A stretch of DNA of 22,033 nt from RGIG2707 sp045600065 (GCA_045600065.1 JAZRXE010000048.1:1-22033); one strand, 5' to 3'. Positions 1 through 7,040 are shown, counted from the stretch's first letter. Made by a program: numbers and translations. The notes: generated from the sequence alone by a model not told the origin.

Positions 1-1062
1 GTCCTTATCCCAGGGGGTGAAGGTCCACTTGCCGGGAACCTTTTCTCCGGTGGAAGGATCGATGGCGTAGTCCTGAGTACTGGTCAGGTCGTCTGCCACG
101 ATAACGGTATCGCCGGACTTGTAGGTCTTGGGATCAGTGGGGGTCTTAGCATCCTCGGGGGTTCCCCAGGTCTTGTCGGGCTTGGGATCGTAGCTTACCT
201 CGTAGGCTTCGGGATCGCCGCCGCCTATTCCGGTATCGGGAGTAAATGTCCAGCTTCCGTTGATAACAGTATCTCCGGTGATCTTGAAATCATCCTTGTC
301 CCAGCTGCTGAAGGTCCACTTGCCGGAAACCTTTTTGCCGGTAGAAGGATCGATGGCGTAGTCCTGAGTGGTTTTCATATCCTCTGCGACATGAACGGTA
401 TCTCCGGAATCGTAATCAGTAGTATCCTTGGGTCTTTCCACGCCTTCGGGGCTGCCCCAGGTCTTGTCTTCTTCTACCTTGTATCTGACATTGTATGTAT
501 CTGCATTGGGATCGGGATAGAAGGTCCAGGAGCCTGTAACCGTGGTGTTTTCAAGCAGTACAAAGTCCTCATGATCCCAGTGGGTGAATTCCCAGGTACC
601 CATTACCATTGCTCCGGTGACAGGGTCATAGGCATAGCCGTGAGCCGGTACCAGATCCTCTGTTATCTCCACGGGAGTCTTATAGGGAACGGTAACACCT
701 GCAGGCACTGTGCTGCCTTCGGGGCTGCCCCATTCGGGATCGGGGGCCACAGCGTATGTCAGAGTCACGTCGTCGGGCGCAAAGGTCATAAGGGCGGATA
801 TGGTGGTATCCTCTGTGATGGTAAAGCCTGAAGCCTTGTCCCAGTCGCTGACAGTCCAGGTTCCGGGAACTTCCTTTCCGGTGGAAGGATCAACAGCGTA
901 GTTCTGGCCCGTGGTGAGCTTGGGCTCGACGGTAACGGTATCAATACCCTTTAAATAATCGTTGGTGTCGGAGGGAGCTGTTACATCATCGGGCAGTATG
1001 CTCCACTCGGGCTCGGTCTGAATATCATAGGTGACATTGCAGATCTCGCCGTTCTTTACTGC
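1..1062 (-). repeat. Four tandem SHIRT-like repeats inside the surface protein
   Basis: The repeat units lie at about 1062-781, 780-519, 518-231 and 230-1 (the last is cut by the edge). Each encodes a core of the type YAxDPSTGKxVxGxWTF followed by WD(K/H). The DNA of the third and fourth units is nearly identical over the segment around 305-370 and 20-75, which points to recent duplication or homogenisation. More units may follow beyond position 1. Confidence 0.8.
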
Positions 1063-2733
1063 AAAGCTCTGCTGAACCTGGGAATAGGTGAAGGTGACGG
1101 GAATACTTACCGGATTACCGTCAAGCTCGACCTCGTACAGCTTGTATCCGTCGGGAGTATTCTCTGTAAGGGTGTAAATATCAGAGGCAGTTCCGTAGGG
1201 TATGCCGCTGATTATTGCCTCACCGGTGGTATCTGTAGTAGCGCTGATGCTGAATTCACCGTGGATCGAGGAAGTGCCGCTTGCGGTAAAGGTGACATCT
1301 TCCATGGGACTTCCGTTCTGATCAGTCTTGGTGATTTTGATGGAAGTTGTGATGGGGCTGTAGTAGGCGTTGTAATAAAGGTTGCTCTGGTTTCTGCCCT
1401 TAATATTGACTACAACATTCTTTCCGTCATCATCCAGGCAGTTATATGTGCCGCCGATCAGCTTATTCTTAAGGGAAGTTGTATTATCGCCTGCGGTGAC
1501 CTTAAAATCGGTCAGCTCATAGCCCTCGACGGGCGCGGTATCGATCTGGGTTTCTTTGGTGTTGGAGAAAAATCTCACGATATACTTGCCGCTGCCGTAC
1601 AGCATCGGATTTGTCTTGCTCTCTTCGGTCTTGTAATCGATCCAGCTGTCATCATAGCTTTCATACAGCCTGATATTGCCGCCGGTGGATCCTACTTTAT
1701 AAGAAGAGAATGTTCCGTCGTAATTAAGTGTTCTGTACTGGGGACGAACGCCAAGGTTCAACGCTCCTGTAAACAGTCCGGTGCCGCAGCTGCCGCCGCG
1801 CCATTCAAGAATGCTTTCCGGCTTGAGCTGAATGGCAAAACCGGAATAATAGGTACTGCTATCTGCCTTTGTGGATCTGAAGGTAAGCTTCTGGCCGGAC
1901 TTAAAGACATTCAGAAGGTTTCCGGAGGTCTGAGATGTTAAGTAAGCCTTGGACTTAGCACAGGCGGTGTCGATGATCACTCGCTCGGAGTAGTCACCGT
2001 CATATGTGCCTGTATATCTGTCGGCGACATCGATATCATTGGTGATAAAGGTAAATGCTCCGTCATATTCCGCACCCACGATTTCTACCTTCATCGTGAA
2101 TTTCAGCGGGCATGAGCTGAGTATGTACGATCCGTTTTTGAGCTGATCATTGGTCAGCACGGGGCCCTTTGCAAGATTCCTGTCAACTAAAGCAGAGGAG
2201 TATGCGCTTGCATTCCCTACCAGGAAGTTTACACATTGGGCTGTTTTGGACGACAGATTTTCTACGCGAAAATCGCTGATCGTCAGCCTTACATCATGGG
2301 AATTGCCTAAAATATCGATGGCTGCTCCCTTGAAGTACAATTCGGCAATTGTCTTGTCGGTTTTATCTACGACAGCACCCGGTGCCAGATCTTTGTTGTA
2401 ACGAAGTGTGGTGCGTATTGCCGCAGGTGAAGCAGCTGCTGCAGCATCCTGACTGACATCATAATAAGATTCGGCTAAAACAAAATCATCATCATAGACT
2501 ATTGTTTTTTCCTTATCCATGTACTGTCCGTCGAGGTTCAGATACGACGGATAGATCCTGTAGGTGGCAAAGGGCATTTTGCCGGTAAAGGTTTCCGCAT
2601 CGCCGATCTGAATAACATCTCCGGTGGCTGATGACTCTACTCCGGGAGTCGGAACTGCCGCAAAGGCGCTTGCCGGAAGCAGAGTGAACATCAATGCGAG
2701 AACCATAAAAATACTCAGATATTTTTTCTTCAT
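1..2733 (-). CDS. Large secreted surface protein with SpaA-like domain and SHIRT-like repeats (3' end outside window)
   Basis: The start is the ATG at 2733, with AAAGGAG 7 bases upstream. The frame stays open for 911 codons to the window edge, so the C-terminus and any cell-wall anchor are not seen. Residues 1-26 form a signal peptide (MKKK, a hydrophobic core, then ASAFA as a likely cleavage site). Residues about 30-455 are a Thr/Ser/Tyr-rich extracellular region I cannot assign. Residues about 458-560 look like a SpaA/Cna_B prealbumin-like domain (SIKITKTD followed by YTLTENTPDGY). From about residue 560 there are four tandem repeats of 85-95 residues, each with a WG(S/T)P element, a Y-A-x-DP-(S/V)-TG element and a W-x-F-x-x-W-D element, which matches the SHIRT repeats of streptococcal-type adhesins. 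The likely role is a cell-surface stalk or adhesin. The ligand is unknown. Repeat identity is highest between the last two copies. Confidence 0.85.
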   Translation of the reverse strand, partial: MKKKYLSIFMVLALMFTLLPASAFAAVPTPGVESSATGDVIQIGDAETFTGKMPFATYRIYPSYLNLDGQYMDKEKTIVYDDDFVLAESYYDVSQDAAAAASPAAIRTTLRYNKDLAPGAVVDKTDKTIAELYFKGAAIDILGNSHDVRLTISDFRVENLSSKTAQCVNFLVGNASAYSSALVDRNLAKGPVLTNDQLKNGSYILSSCPLKFTMKVEIVGAEYDGAFTFITNDIDVADRYTGTYDGDYSERVIIDTACAKSKAYLTSQTSGNLLNVFKSGQKLTFRSTKADSSTYYSGFAIQLKPESILEWRGGSCGTGLFTGALNLGVRPQYRTLNYDGTFSSYKVGSTGGNIRLYESYDDSWIDYKTEESKTNPMLYGSGKYIVRFFSNTKETQIDTAPVEGYELTDFKVTAGDNTTSLKNKLIGGTYNCLDDDGKNVVVNIKGRNQSNLYYNAYYSPITTSIKITKTDQNGSPMEDVTFTASGTSSIHGEFSISATTDTTGEAIISGIPYGTASDIYTLTENTPDGYKLYEVELDGNPVSIPVTFTYSQVQQSFAVKNGEICNVTYDIQTEPEWSILPDDVTAPSDTNDYLKGIDTVTVEPKLTTGQNYAVDPSTGKEVPGTWTVSDWDKASGFTITEDTTISALMTFAPDDVTLTYAVAPDPEWGSPEGSTVPAGVTVPYKTPVEITEDLVPAHGYAYDPVTGAMVMGTWEFTHWDHEDFVLLENTTVTGSWTFYPDPNADTYNVRYKVEEDKTWGSPEGVERPKDTTDYDSGDTVHVAEDMKTTQDYAIDPSTGKKVSGKWTFSSWDKDDFKITGDTVINGSWTFTPDTGIGGGDPEAYEVSYDPKPDKTWGTPEDAKTPTDPKTYKSGDTVIVADDLTSTQDYAIDPSTGEKVPGKWTFTPWDKD

Positions 2734-2785
2734 GTATTCTCCTTTCAATGAAATATATAATTGCATCTGTGAACAGTTAAAAGAC

Positions 2786-2802
2786 AGCTGAGCAAATCAG
2801 CT
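2786..2802 (-). other. Small hairpin in the 5' leader of the surface-protein gene
   Basis: A perfect 6-bp inverted repeat, AGCTGA / TCAGCT with a GCAAA loop, lies between the predicted -10 box and the ribosome binding site. No T-tract follows it, so it is not a terminator. It could stabilise the mRNA leader or be chance in AT-rich DNA. Confidence 0.3.
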
Positions 2803-2818
2803 TGTATATATTTTGTTC

Positions 2819-2847
2819 ATTATAGTACATTTTTCTTTAATATAAAA
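2819..2847 (-). promoter_or_regulatory. Probable promoter of the surface-protein gene
   Basis: A perfect TATAAT (-10) lies on the minus strand at 2824-2819. The hexamer 17 bp upstream, TTTTAT at 2847-2842, is a poor -35. The surrounding DNA is very AT-rich (2805-2915). The predicted 5' untranslated leader is about 80 nt. Confidence 0.5.
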
Positions 2848-2988
2848 TACTATTACTGAAAAAATACTGTAATATAAATGTAAATATATTACTGATCATT
2901 CATTTTTTTCTGATGTTTTTTCTTCCAAGTCCCAAAATACAAGCCCTGAGACTGTATCTGTTAATAATTTTTCTGCTTTTTCAGGACA

Positions 2989-3033
2989 AGAAAAACCCCT
3001 TTCACCGGAGTTCATCTTCTCTGACGAAAGGGG
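2989..3033 (-). terminator. Intrinsic terminator (second of a tandem pair), minus strand
   Basis: The arms CCCCTTTC (3033-3026) and GAAAGGGG (3003-2996) form a perfect 8-bp stem around a 22-nt loop. On the minus strand the stem is followed directly by TTTTTCT. It backs up the terminator at 3053-3078 and insulates the surface-protein gene. The rest of the 450-bp gap 2734-3183 holds only the promoter, the leader hairpin, these terminators and AT-rich DNA. I see no gene in it. Confidence 0.65.
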
Positions 3034-3052
3034 CCCGATCCTTAAATTGCAA

Positions 3053-3078
3053 TAAAAAAGACAGCAAAACTGTCCTTA
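3053..3078 (-). terminator. Intrinsic terminator downstream of the 64-residue gene, minus strand
   Basis: AAGGACAG pairs with CTGTCTTT (8 bp with one G-U) around a TTTG-type loop. On the minus strand the arm runs straight into TTTTTTATT. It lies about 105 bp downstream of the stop codon at 3184 and fits as the end of the acetyltransferase-like/64-residue transcript. Confidence 0.75.
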
Positions 3079-3183
3079 AAGAATAGTTTAGTTTTTTGCC
3101 AAAGAAAAATGAGTGATCCAATCGGTTGGATTTTCCGTACTGCCATTGGGAGTTGCGCTTTTTTAGCGTGCCCCTTCTGATTC

Positions 3184-3378
3184 TTATGTGTTTTTTTGGA
3201 ACTGTGCAACTATTGCTTCCGGAACATCTTTACCGGAAATCGCGTGTTCTTTTAAATAAGCCGCATATCCTCTAAGATCAAACTTGAGAGGTTCTAATGG
3301 TTTATATGGATTTGTTCTTTCAATATATGCCTGAACTAGCAAGTCTTTTTCATTAGATGATTTCTTCTGTCCATTCAT
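3184..3378 (-). CDS. Small protein of unknown function (64 residues), partner of the GNAT-like gene
   Basis: The start ATG at 3378 has a strong GGGAGG site 9 bases upstream, so the gene is independently translated. Its first 26 bases overlap the end of the acetyltransferase-like frame (stop at 3353), which suggests translational coupling. The protein is charged and soluble, with a Pro-rich middle (NPYKPLEPLKFDLRGYAAYL) and a C-terminal helical stretch ending VPEAIVAQFQKNT. It has no signal peptide, membrane segment or helix-turn-helix or ribbon-helix-helix pattern that I can recognise. The arrangement resembles a two-gene toxin-antitoxin or modifier-target pair, but nothing in the sequence proves that. 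It stays intact although its upstream neighbour is interrupted. Confidence 0.7.
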   Translation of the reverse strand: MNGQKKSSNEKDLLVQAYIERTNPYKPLEPLKFDLRGYAAYLKEHAISGKDVPEAIVAQFQKNT

Positions 3379-3901
3379 AGTTGTATACCTCCCTTAACCT
3401 TTGAGTAGTTTCGTCAGAAAGCATAAATCTATACGGGTTATTGAGCGATGGTAAATATACTGCTCCGAACTTCTCACAATAATAGTTGTAAAGATCTTCG
3501 TCCATTGCTTCAGCATATACATAGCCATCATATCCATGCCTAACCGATAGATCAGACGCTATCGCAAATAAATGGCCGCCAACGCCTGAATATACCCGAC
3601 TCCCGGTTTTCCAGATATTGTTATGAGGGGCTGTGCATCCCCAAACAACATATACTGCTCGGGCTTCATCATCGTACTGAACAGCTATCATTCCCTGAAT
3701 ATCCATCGATCCCTTTAAGACCAGTGCATAAACCTCTGTACCCTCAGAAAACTGACTCCAGTTGACATACTATCCGGTTTTACTGTTAAACTTTGATAAA
3801 AAACTCTTGCGCTTTATCTGAACGACTTCCGTATCAAAGATTTCACCCGTGTCTACTTTTTTTAAACACGGAATAAACTCATCAATTGTAAATACAATCA
3901 T
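3353..3901 (-). pseudogene. GNAT-like N-acetyltransferase gene interrupted by one in-frame TAG
   Basis: The natural start is the ATG at 3901 (GGAGG, 7-base spacing). The frame runs 43 codons, meets TAG at 3772-3770 (codon 44), and continues open in the same frame to the stop at 3353. Read through, it is a coherent product of about 182 residues. The part after the stop has a GNAT-like core: strands around MIAVQYDDEARAVYVVWG, then a V-G-G-H-L acyl-CoA-loop-like motif, an A-S-D-L-S-V helix, and YNYYCEKFGAVYLP as a typical GNAT C-terminal element. The residues on both sides of the stop (NSKTG / YVNWSQF) read naturally with a Trp between them, so TGG-to-TAG is the simplest origin. Translation could restart at the ATG at 3706 (AAAGGG upstream), giving 117 residues that lack the N-terminus. 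Base composition is more AT-rich than the flanking operons, hinting at acquisition. The substrate is unknown. A sequencing error at 3771 is an alternative. Confidence 0.7.
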
Positions 3902-3926
3902 TGTAAATCCTCCGAATTGCAAGTAT

Positions 3927-3954
3927 ATTATATCATTTTTAAAGCGCCGAGCAA
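3927..3954 (-). promoter_or_regulatory. Extended -10 promoter for the GNAT-like/64-residue pair
   Basis: The minus strand carries TGATATAAT, an extended -10, with TATAAT at 3932-3927. TTGCTC, a partial -35 at 3954-3949, lies 16 bp upstream. Transcription would begin about 20 bases before the ATG at 3901, leaving a very short leader. The -35 sits inside one arm of the inverted repeat at 3941-3982. Confidence 0.65.
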
Positions 3955-3982
3955 CTTGAAATTTCAAGTCATTCGGCGCTTT
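3941..3982. repeat. Nested inverted repeat overlapping the promoter
   Basis: The outer arms AAAGCGCCGA (3941-3950) and TCGGCGCTTT (3973-3982) are perfect complements. Between them lies a perfect 16-bp palindrome, ACTTGAAATTTCAAGT (3954-3969), separated by 3-bp non-pairing spacers. As RNA it would fold into one long hairpin. T-tracts after the stem are short on both strands (3-4 T), so it is at best a modest terminator for the ABC operon that ends at 4086. Its overlap with the -35 region also suits an operator. Confidence 0.7.
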
Positions 3983-4085
3983 TAACAACGCTTTTTGTCC
4001 TATAAGCTCAACCCAATTGAGAAAGGCTGTGCTTGCATTCGCCTTGTCTGAATACCGCTGCGTTCGGAAATGCTCCGGCAGGATA

Positions 4086-5621
4086 TCAGTCCTCTGTAAC
4101 TATGCCCTCCAGTATCTTTTCCCTGCTGCGCAGCTTGGGGTTGATGTTCAGTTGAACGCGCTTTACTGCCAGTATCATCAGGCTCTCGATGACGATATAG
4201 ATGATGGCTGTAGCGATCAGGGGGAAGAAGGCCTCATAGGTACGGCTGCGGACAAGGTCTGATATCTTTGTAAGATCCAGCACGGCTATGTAGCCTACTA
4301 TGGAGCTCTCCTTGATAAGGGTCACAAGCTCGTTTCTGTAAATGGGCAGGAAGTGCTGTGCGGCCTGGGGCAGCAGTATCTTGAAAAAGGCCTGGCTGTC
4401 GCTGTAGCCCAGAGCAGTGGATGCCTCGCTCTGGCCCTTGCTTATGGCCCCGAAGCCTACGCGCAGCATATCCAGCATTGCGCAGCCGAAGATCATGGAA
4501 AATCCTATAACGGATATCCCCACGCCGCTGAGTGTGGAGCTTCCGAATACTATATAAAACAGTATCATCAGAAGCACTACCGTAGGCATGCCGTGAATGA
4601 GCCATGCAAAGAAATCCGTGGCGGTATTCACAAGCTTGTTGCCTGTGCGGCAGCCCATGAACAGGGCAAAGCCCAGCAGGGTCCCGAAAAGGGTGGACAG
4701 CAGGGTTATCATTACCGTGACACCGGTACCCTCTGCAAACATCTTCCATCTGTTTTCCTTGATGAAGGTCTTGTTGAAGCTGTAGCCCAGCTTTTCGAAA
4801 AAGCCCATGCTCTCTTCAAGCTCAGCTTCCAGAACAAAGACTATATCGCAGGAATAATATACCTCGGACAGCTTGGCTCCCTCGGAACGCTCGTCGGTAA
4901 GCACGATATTCATTCCGTAATCGTATTTGCCCTGCTCGACCCCTGCGCTGATGGAATCAAAGGGAACCTCAAAGAAAACGGGTTCGTAGCCGTATTTGTC
5001 GCAGAAGCGTATCATAAATTCCACATCGAAGCCGGACAGTTCGCCGTTGCTCATAAAGGAGAACGGCTCGTAAGCGCCCTCGATGGCGATGTTCACGGTG
5101 CCGTTTTCGGGGGCGTTCTGAGGCTCGTACTCGATACGGCAGGTGTCGGGATTCCAGTTGGTGATCCAGTAATCGTACATCTGATCCACTGTGCCGTCGT
5201 TGTGAGCGTCCTTTACAAACTGGTTGATCTGGCTCAGCAGAAGGGTCTGTCTGTCGTTGTTTCCCACGGAGATGACAAAGTCTATGCTGCCTGCGGCCTC
5301 CTCCAGACGCACCAGCTCGGGGTGCTCGAACACCTGGGCGGCGAAGCCTACTTCTTCTATGAGATAGGCGGTGATCTTGTTGCTTTCCAGGGCAAGTATC
5401 ATATCGTTGGGCATCTGGAAATAGTTCCAGTGGGCTTTTGGGATCTCATCCTTGATGGCATCCTCGTAGCTGACAGCGGTCTGGACGCCAAGTTCCTTGC
5501 CGTCCAGTTCCTTGATGGAGGTGATCCCTGCCTTATTCTCAGCCGCAAAGACGCTGACCGTGCACAGGACCATGGACAGAATCAGCACCAGGCAGGTGAA
5601 TAATCTCATATTCCTTTTCAT
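4086..5621 (-). CDS. ABC transporter: solute-binding domain fused to HisM-type amino-acid permease
   Basis: I chose the ATG at 5621 (511 residues). It overlaps the stop of the ATPase gene as TAATG and has GGGAGG 10 bases upstream. A GTG at 5639 would add six residues and is less likely. Residues 1-27 are a signal peptide. Residues about 30-157 resemble lobe II of a polar-amino-acid binding protein (SIKELDGKELGVQTAVSYED, then an N-x-F-x-x-x-DGT-type helix). Residues about 173-265 resemble lobe I (TVNIAIEGAYEPFSF, then GFDVEFMIRF). The usual order is lobe I then lobe II, so the domain is swapped. Residues about 297-490 are the permease with about five membrane segments and an EAA loop near 391-420 (GYSDSQAFFKILLPQA). 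With the neighbouring ATPase it should form an importer for a polar amino acid. The substrate cannot be read from the sequence. Confidence 0.9.
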   Translation of the reverse strand: MKRNMRLFTCLVLILSMVLCTVSVFAAENKAGITSIKELDGKELGVQTAVSYEDAIKDEIPKAHWNYFQMPNDMILALESNKITAYLIEEVGFAAQVFEHPELVRLEEAAGSIDFVISVGNNDRQTLLLSQINQFVKDAHNDGTVDQMYDYWITNWNPDTCRIEYEPQNAPENGTVNIAIEGAYEPFSFMSNGELSGFDVEFMIRFCDKYGYEPVFFEVPFDSISAGVEQGKYDYGMNIVLTDERSEGAKLSEVYYSCDIVFVLEAELEESMGFFEKLGYSFNKTFIKENRWKMFAEGTGVTVMITLLSTLFGTLLGFALFMGCRTGNKLVNTATDFFAWLIHGMPTVVLLMILFYIVFGSSTLSGVGISVIGFSMIFGCAMLDMLRVGFGAISKGQSEASTALGYSDSQAFFKILLPQAAQHFLPIYRNELVTLIKESSIVGYIAVLDLTKISDLVRSRTYEAFFPLIATAIIYIVIESLMILAVKRVQLNINPKLRSREKILEGIVTED

Positions 5622-6754
5622 TACTGTAAATCCTCCCACTTGAAGCTGATGGTGATCTTGTTGTTGTATGCGGCAAAGGGATTATCGCTGTTTTCGTCCT
5701 CCAGGGGGAACTGCTCGTCCTCCAGAACAGTGGTCCGCTCTGTAATTATGGAATTGTACATAAGGTTGTCAGATTCCCTGGGGTCTATGTGCTCGCCGCG
5801 GTAGCGTATCTTAAGGCTGAGAACGTCCTGCTTTTCGGAGTAGTCTATGCCCAGCAGGACATCGTGACCGTCCTCGTCGTAGGGTATTATATTGTTGATG
5901 CAAAGCTCTTCTATGCAGATCTGAAGCTTGCTGATACGCTCGTTTTCGATGAGCAGCTTTTCGGCATAGGTCTGAAGCTCGTCGTACATGGCAGTAAAGT
6001 CGTAATCCACATCCTCTATCCTGTAGGTAAGGGAGGTGAGCCTGCGCACGAAGCGCTTGGTCTTTTCCTTCTGGGGATGCTCGAAGATCTGCTTGGGAGT
6101 GCCCTCTTCGTAGATGCCGCCGTCATCCATAAACAGCACCCTGTTGGATATCTTCTTTGCAAAATCCATTTCGTGGGTGACTATCATCATGGTGGTGCCG
6201 GTCTTTGCAAGCATTCTGATTACGGACTGAACTTCGCCTATCATACTGGGGTCCAGGGCGCTGGTGGGCTCGTCGAACAGTATGATCTCCGGGTCCATGG
6301 CAAGGGTCCTTGCAATGGCGATACGCTGCTGCTGTCCGCCGGAAAGCTCGTCCGGATAAGACAGTGCCTTGGTGGCAAGACCGACCTTATAAAGCAGGTC
6401 CATTGCCTTGTCGTAGGCATCCTGGCGGCTGCGGCCCAGCAGGGTGATCTGGGGATTCATGATATTCTCTATGACGGTAAGATGGCCGAACAGGTTGAAG
6501 GACTGGAACACCATGCCCATCTTCTTGCGGACCTCGTTCAGATCGCAGCTGCCGTCAGTGATTATCTGACCGTCGACAATAATATCTCCGGATGTGGGAG
6601 GTTCCAGCATGTTGATGCAGCGCAGCAATGTGGATTTTCCGGTGCCGGAGGGCCCTATTACCGCGATGACATCACCGTTGTTGATGACGACATTCACATC
6701 CTTAAGAGGAGTGACGTTTTCAAATTCCTTTCTGACGTGCCTGAGCTCTATCAT
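5621..6754 (-). CDS. GlnQ-type ABC ATPase with C-terminal GHKL (RsbW-like) domain
   Basis: The start ATG at 6754 (377 residues) follows GAAAGGAT. A longer frame to 6856 has no ATG and would read through the leader hairpins. Residues 1-240 are a complete amino-acid-importer ATPase: Walker A GPSGTGKST at 34-42, Q-loop Gln84, signature LSGGQ at 137-141, Walker B IILFDEP at 157-163, and the H-loop His194. Residues about 250-377 are an extension absent from ordinary GlnQ (about 240-250 residues). It resembles an anti-sigma-factor-kinase type ATPase: an N-box-like IEELCINNI at 281-289 with Asn287, then YRGEHIDP at 318-325 in the place of D-x-G-x-G-F-D-P. Tyr and His replace the usual Asp and Gly, and no clear second glycine box follows, so ATP binding by this domain is doubtful. 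It may be a regulatory sensor of the importer. Confidence 0.9.
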   Translation of the reverse strand: MIELRHVRKEFENVTPLKDVNVVINNGDVIAVIGPSGTGKSTLLRCINMLEPPTSGDIIVDGQIITDGSCDLNEVRKKMGMVFQSFNLFGHLTVIENIMNPQITLLGRSRQDAYDKAMDLLYKVGLATKALSYPDELSGGQQQRIAIARTLAMDPEIILFDEPTSALDPSMIGEVQSVIRMLAKTGTTMMIVTHEMDFAKKISNRVLFMDDGGIYEEGTPKQIFEHPQKEKTKRFVRRLTSLTYRIEDVDYDFTAMYDELQTYAEKLLIENERISKLQICIEELCINNIIPYDEDGHDVLLGIDYSEKQDVLSLKIRYRGEHIDPRESDNLMYNSIITERTTVLEDEQFPLEDENSDNPFAAYNNKITISFKWEDLQ

Positions 6755-6783
6755 TGCAGTGATCCTTTCTTTTATATATACTA

Positions 6784-6814
6784 AAAGCCCGTCTCCGTTA
6801 CGAAGCCGAGCCTT
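6784..6814 (-). other. Long hairpin just upstream of the ABC ATPase start
   Basis: AAGGCTCGGCTTCG (6814-6801) pairs with CGGAGACGGGCTTT (6797-6784) at 13 of 14 positions, counting three G-U pairs, around a TAA loop. It is followed by TAGTATATATAAAAG, not by a good T-tract, and ends 30 bases before the ATG. It could be a second, weaker terminator or an mRNA-stabilising element. Confidence 0.55.
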
Positions 6815-6979
6815 AAAAACGCAAACAAAAAGCCACGCCGAAGCCAGCTTCAGCATGAGCCCTTGAACATATTGAAAATACGAGTGGCATACCAGCGGAG
6901 TTCCTCATACCCGCGCCAAAGACGTATTTGGATTTGTTCATTTTGGAATTATCAGCTCCTGTTCGGTACCCCCGGACAT
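6813..6979 (-). other. Possible leader peptides (13 and 42 codons, ATGA overlap)
   Basis: A 13-residue frame starts at 6979 (AGGAAGG 10 bases upstream) and ends in TGA at 6938. It overlaps as ATGA the start of a 42-residue frame (6941 to 6813) whose end covers the terminator hairpin. That geometry would suit translation-controlled attenuation. Against it, neither peptide has a run of one amino-acid codon and the second start lacks a well-spaced ribosome site. This is a weak call. Confidence 0.25.
6823..6857 (-). terminator. Intrinsic terminator inside the ABC operon leader (candidate attenuator)
   Basis: CATGCTGAAG (6857-6848) pairs with CTTCGGCGTG (6843-6834) over 10 bp, including two G-U pairs, with loop CTGG. 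It is followed on the minus strand by GCTTTTTGTTTGCGTTTTT. No open gene ends just before it, and it lies 80-100 bases upstream of the ATPase start. It therefore most likely acts as a conditional terminator for this operon. Confidence 0.6.
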
Positions 6980-6991
6980 GTTCCGGGAACC
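6965..6991 (-). other. GC-rich hairpin early in the ABC operon leader
   Basis: GGTTCCCGGA (6991-6982) pairs with TCCGGG and GGTACC-like sequence (6976-6965), with one mismatch and a short bulge, around loop ACATG. It is not followed by T residues. It could be the aptamer-side stem of a regulatory leader. Confidence 0.45.
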
Positions 6992-7040
6992 TTCCTTTAA
7001 AGGGATTACGATATTCAAAACTCTTTGAACAATATATAGC

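Larger units (their letters stand above)
6755..7040 (-). promoter_or_regulatory. Structured leader of the ABC transporter operon
   Basis: This stretch of about 286 bases has no confident gene. It contains three stable hairpins in the sense of transcription (6991-6965, 6857-6834, 6814-6784), the middle one an intrinsic terminator. A possible -10 (TATATT) lies at about 7035, just past the upstream terminator, with no good -35. Such a leader upstream of an amino-acid importer suggests attenuation or a riboswitch. I do not recognise lysine, glycine, glutamine, SAM or T-box consensus elements in it. Confidence 0.5.

Noticed and set aside
3770..3772. Amber recoding (pyrrolysine or suppressor) in the GNAT-like gene
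   Set aside because: TAG ends at least two other genes here (9004 and 14114), so a simple nonsense mutation is more likely.
4353..5603. Plus-strand frame of 416 codons over the permease gene
   Set aside because: Antisense shadow of a recognisable permease; no ribosome site or family features.
5789..6784. Plus-strand frame of 331 codons over the ABC ATPase gene
   Set aside because: Antisense shadow of an ATPase with all motifs intact.
6755..6856. N-terminal extension of the ABC ATPase frame up to 6856
   Set aside because: It reads through leader hairpins, lacks an ATG with ribosome site, and the ATPase fold begins normally at the ATG at 6754.
6755..7040. Known amino-acid riboswitch or T-box in the ABC leader
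   Set aside because: I looked for T-box, lysine, glycine, glutamine and SAM consensus elements and found none convincing; only generic structure is reported.
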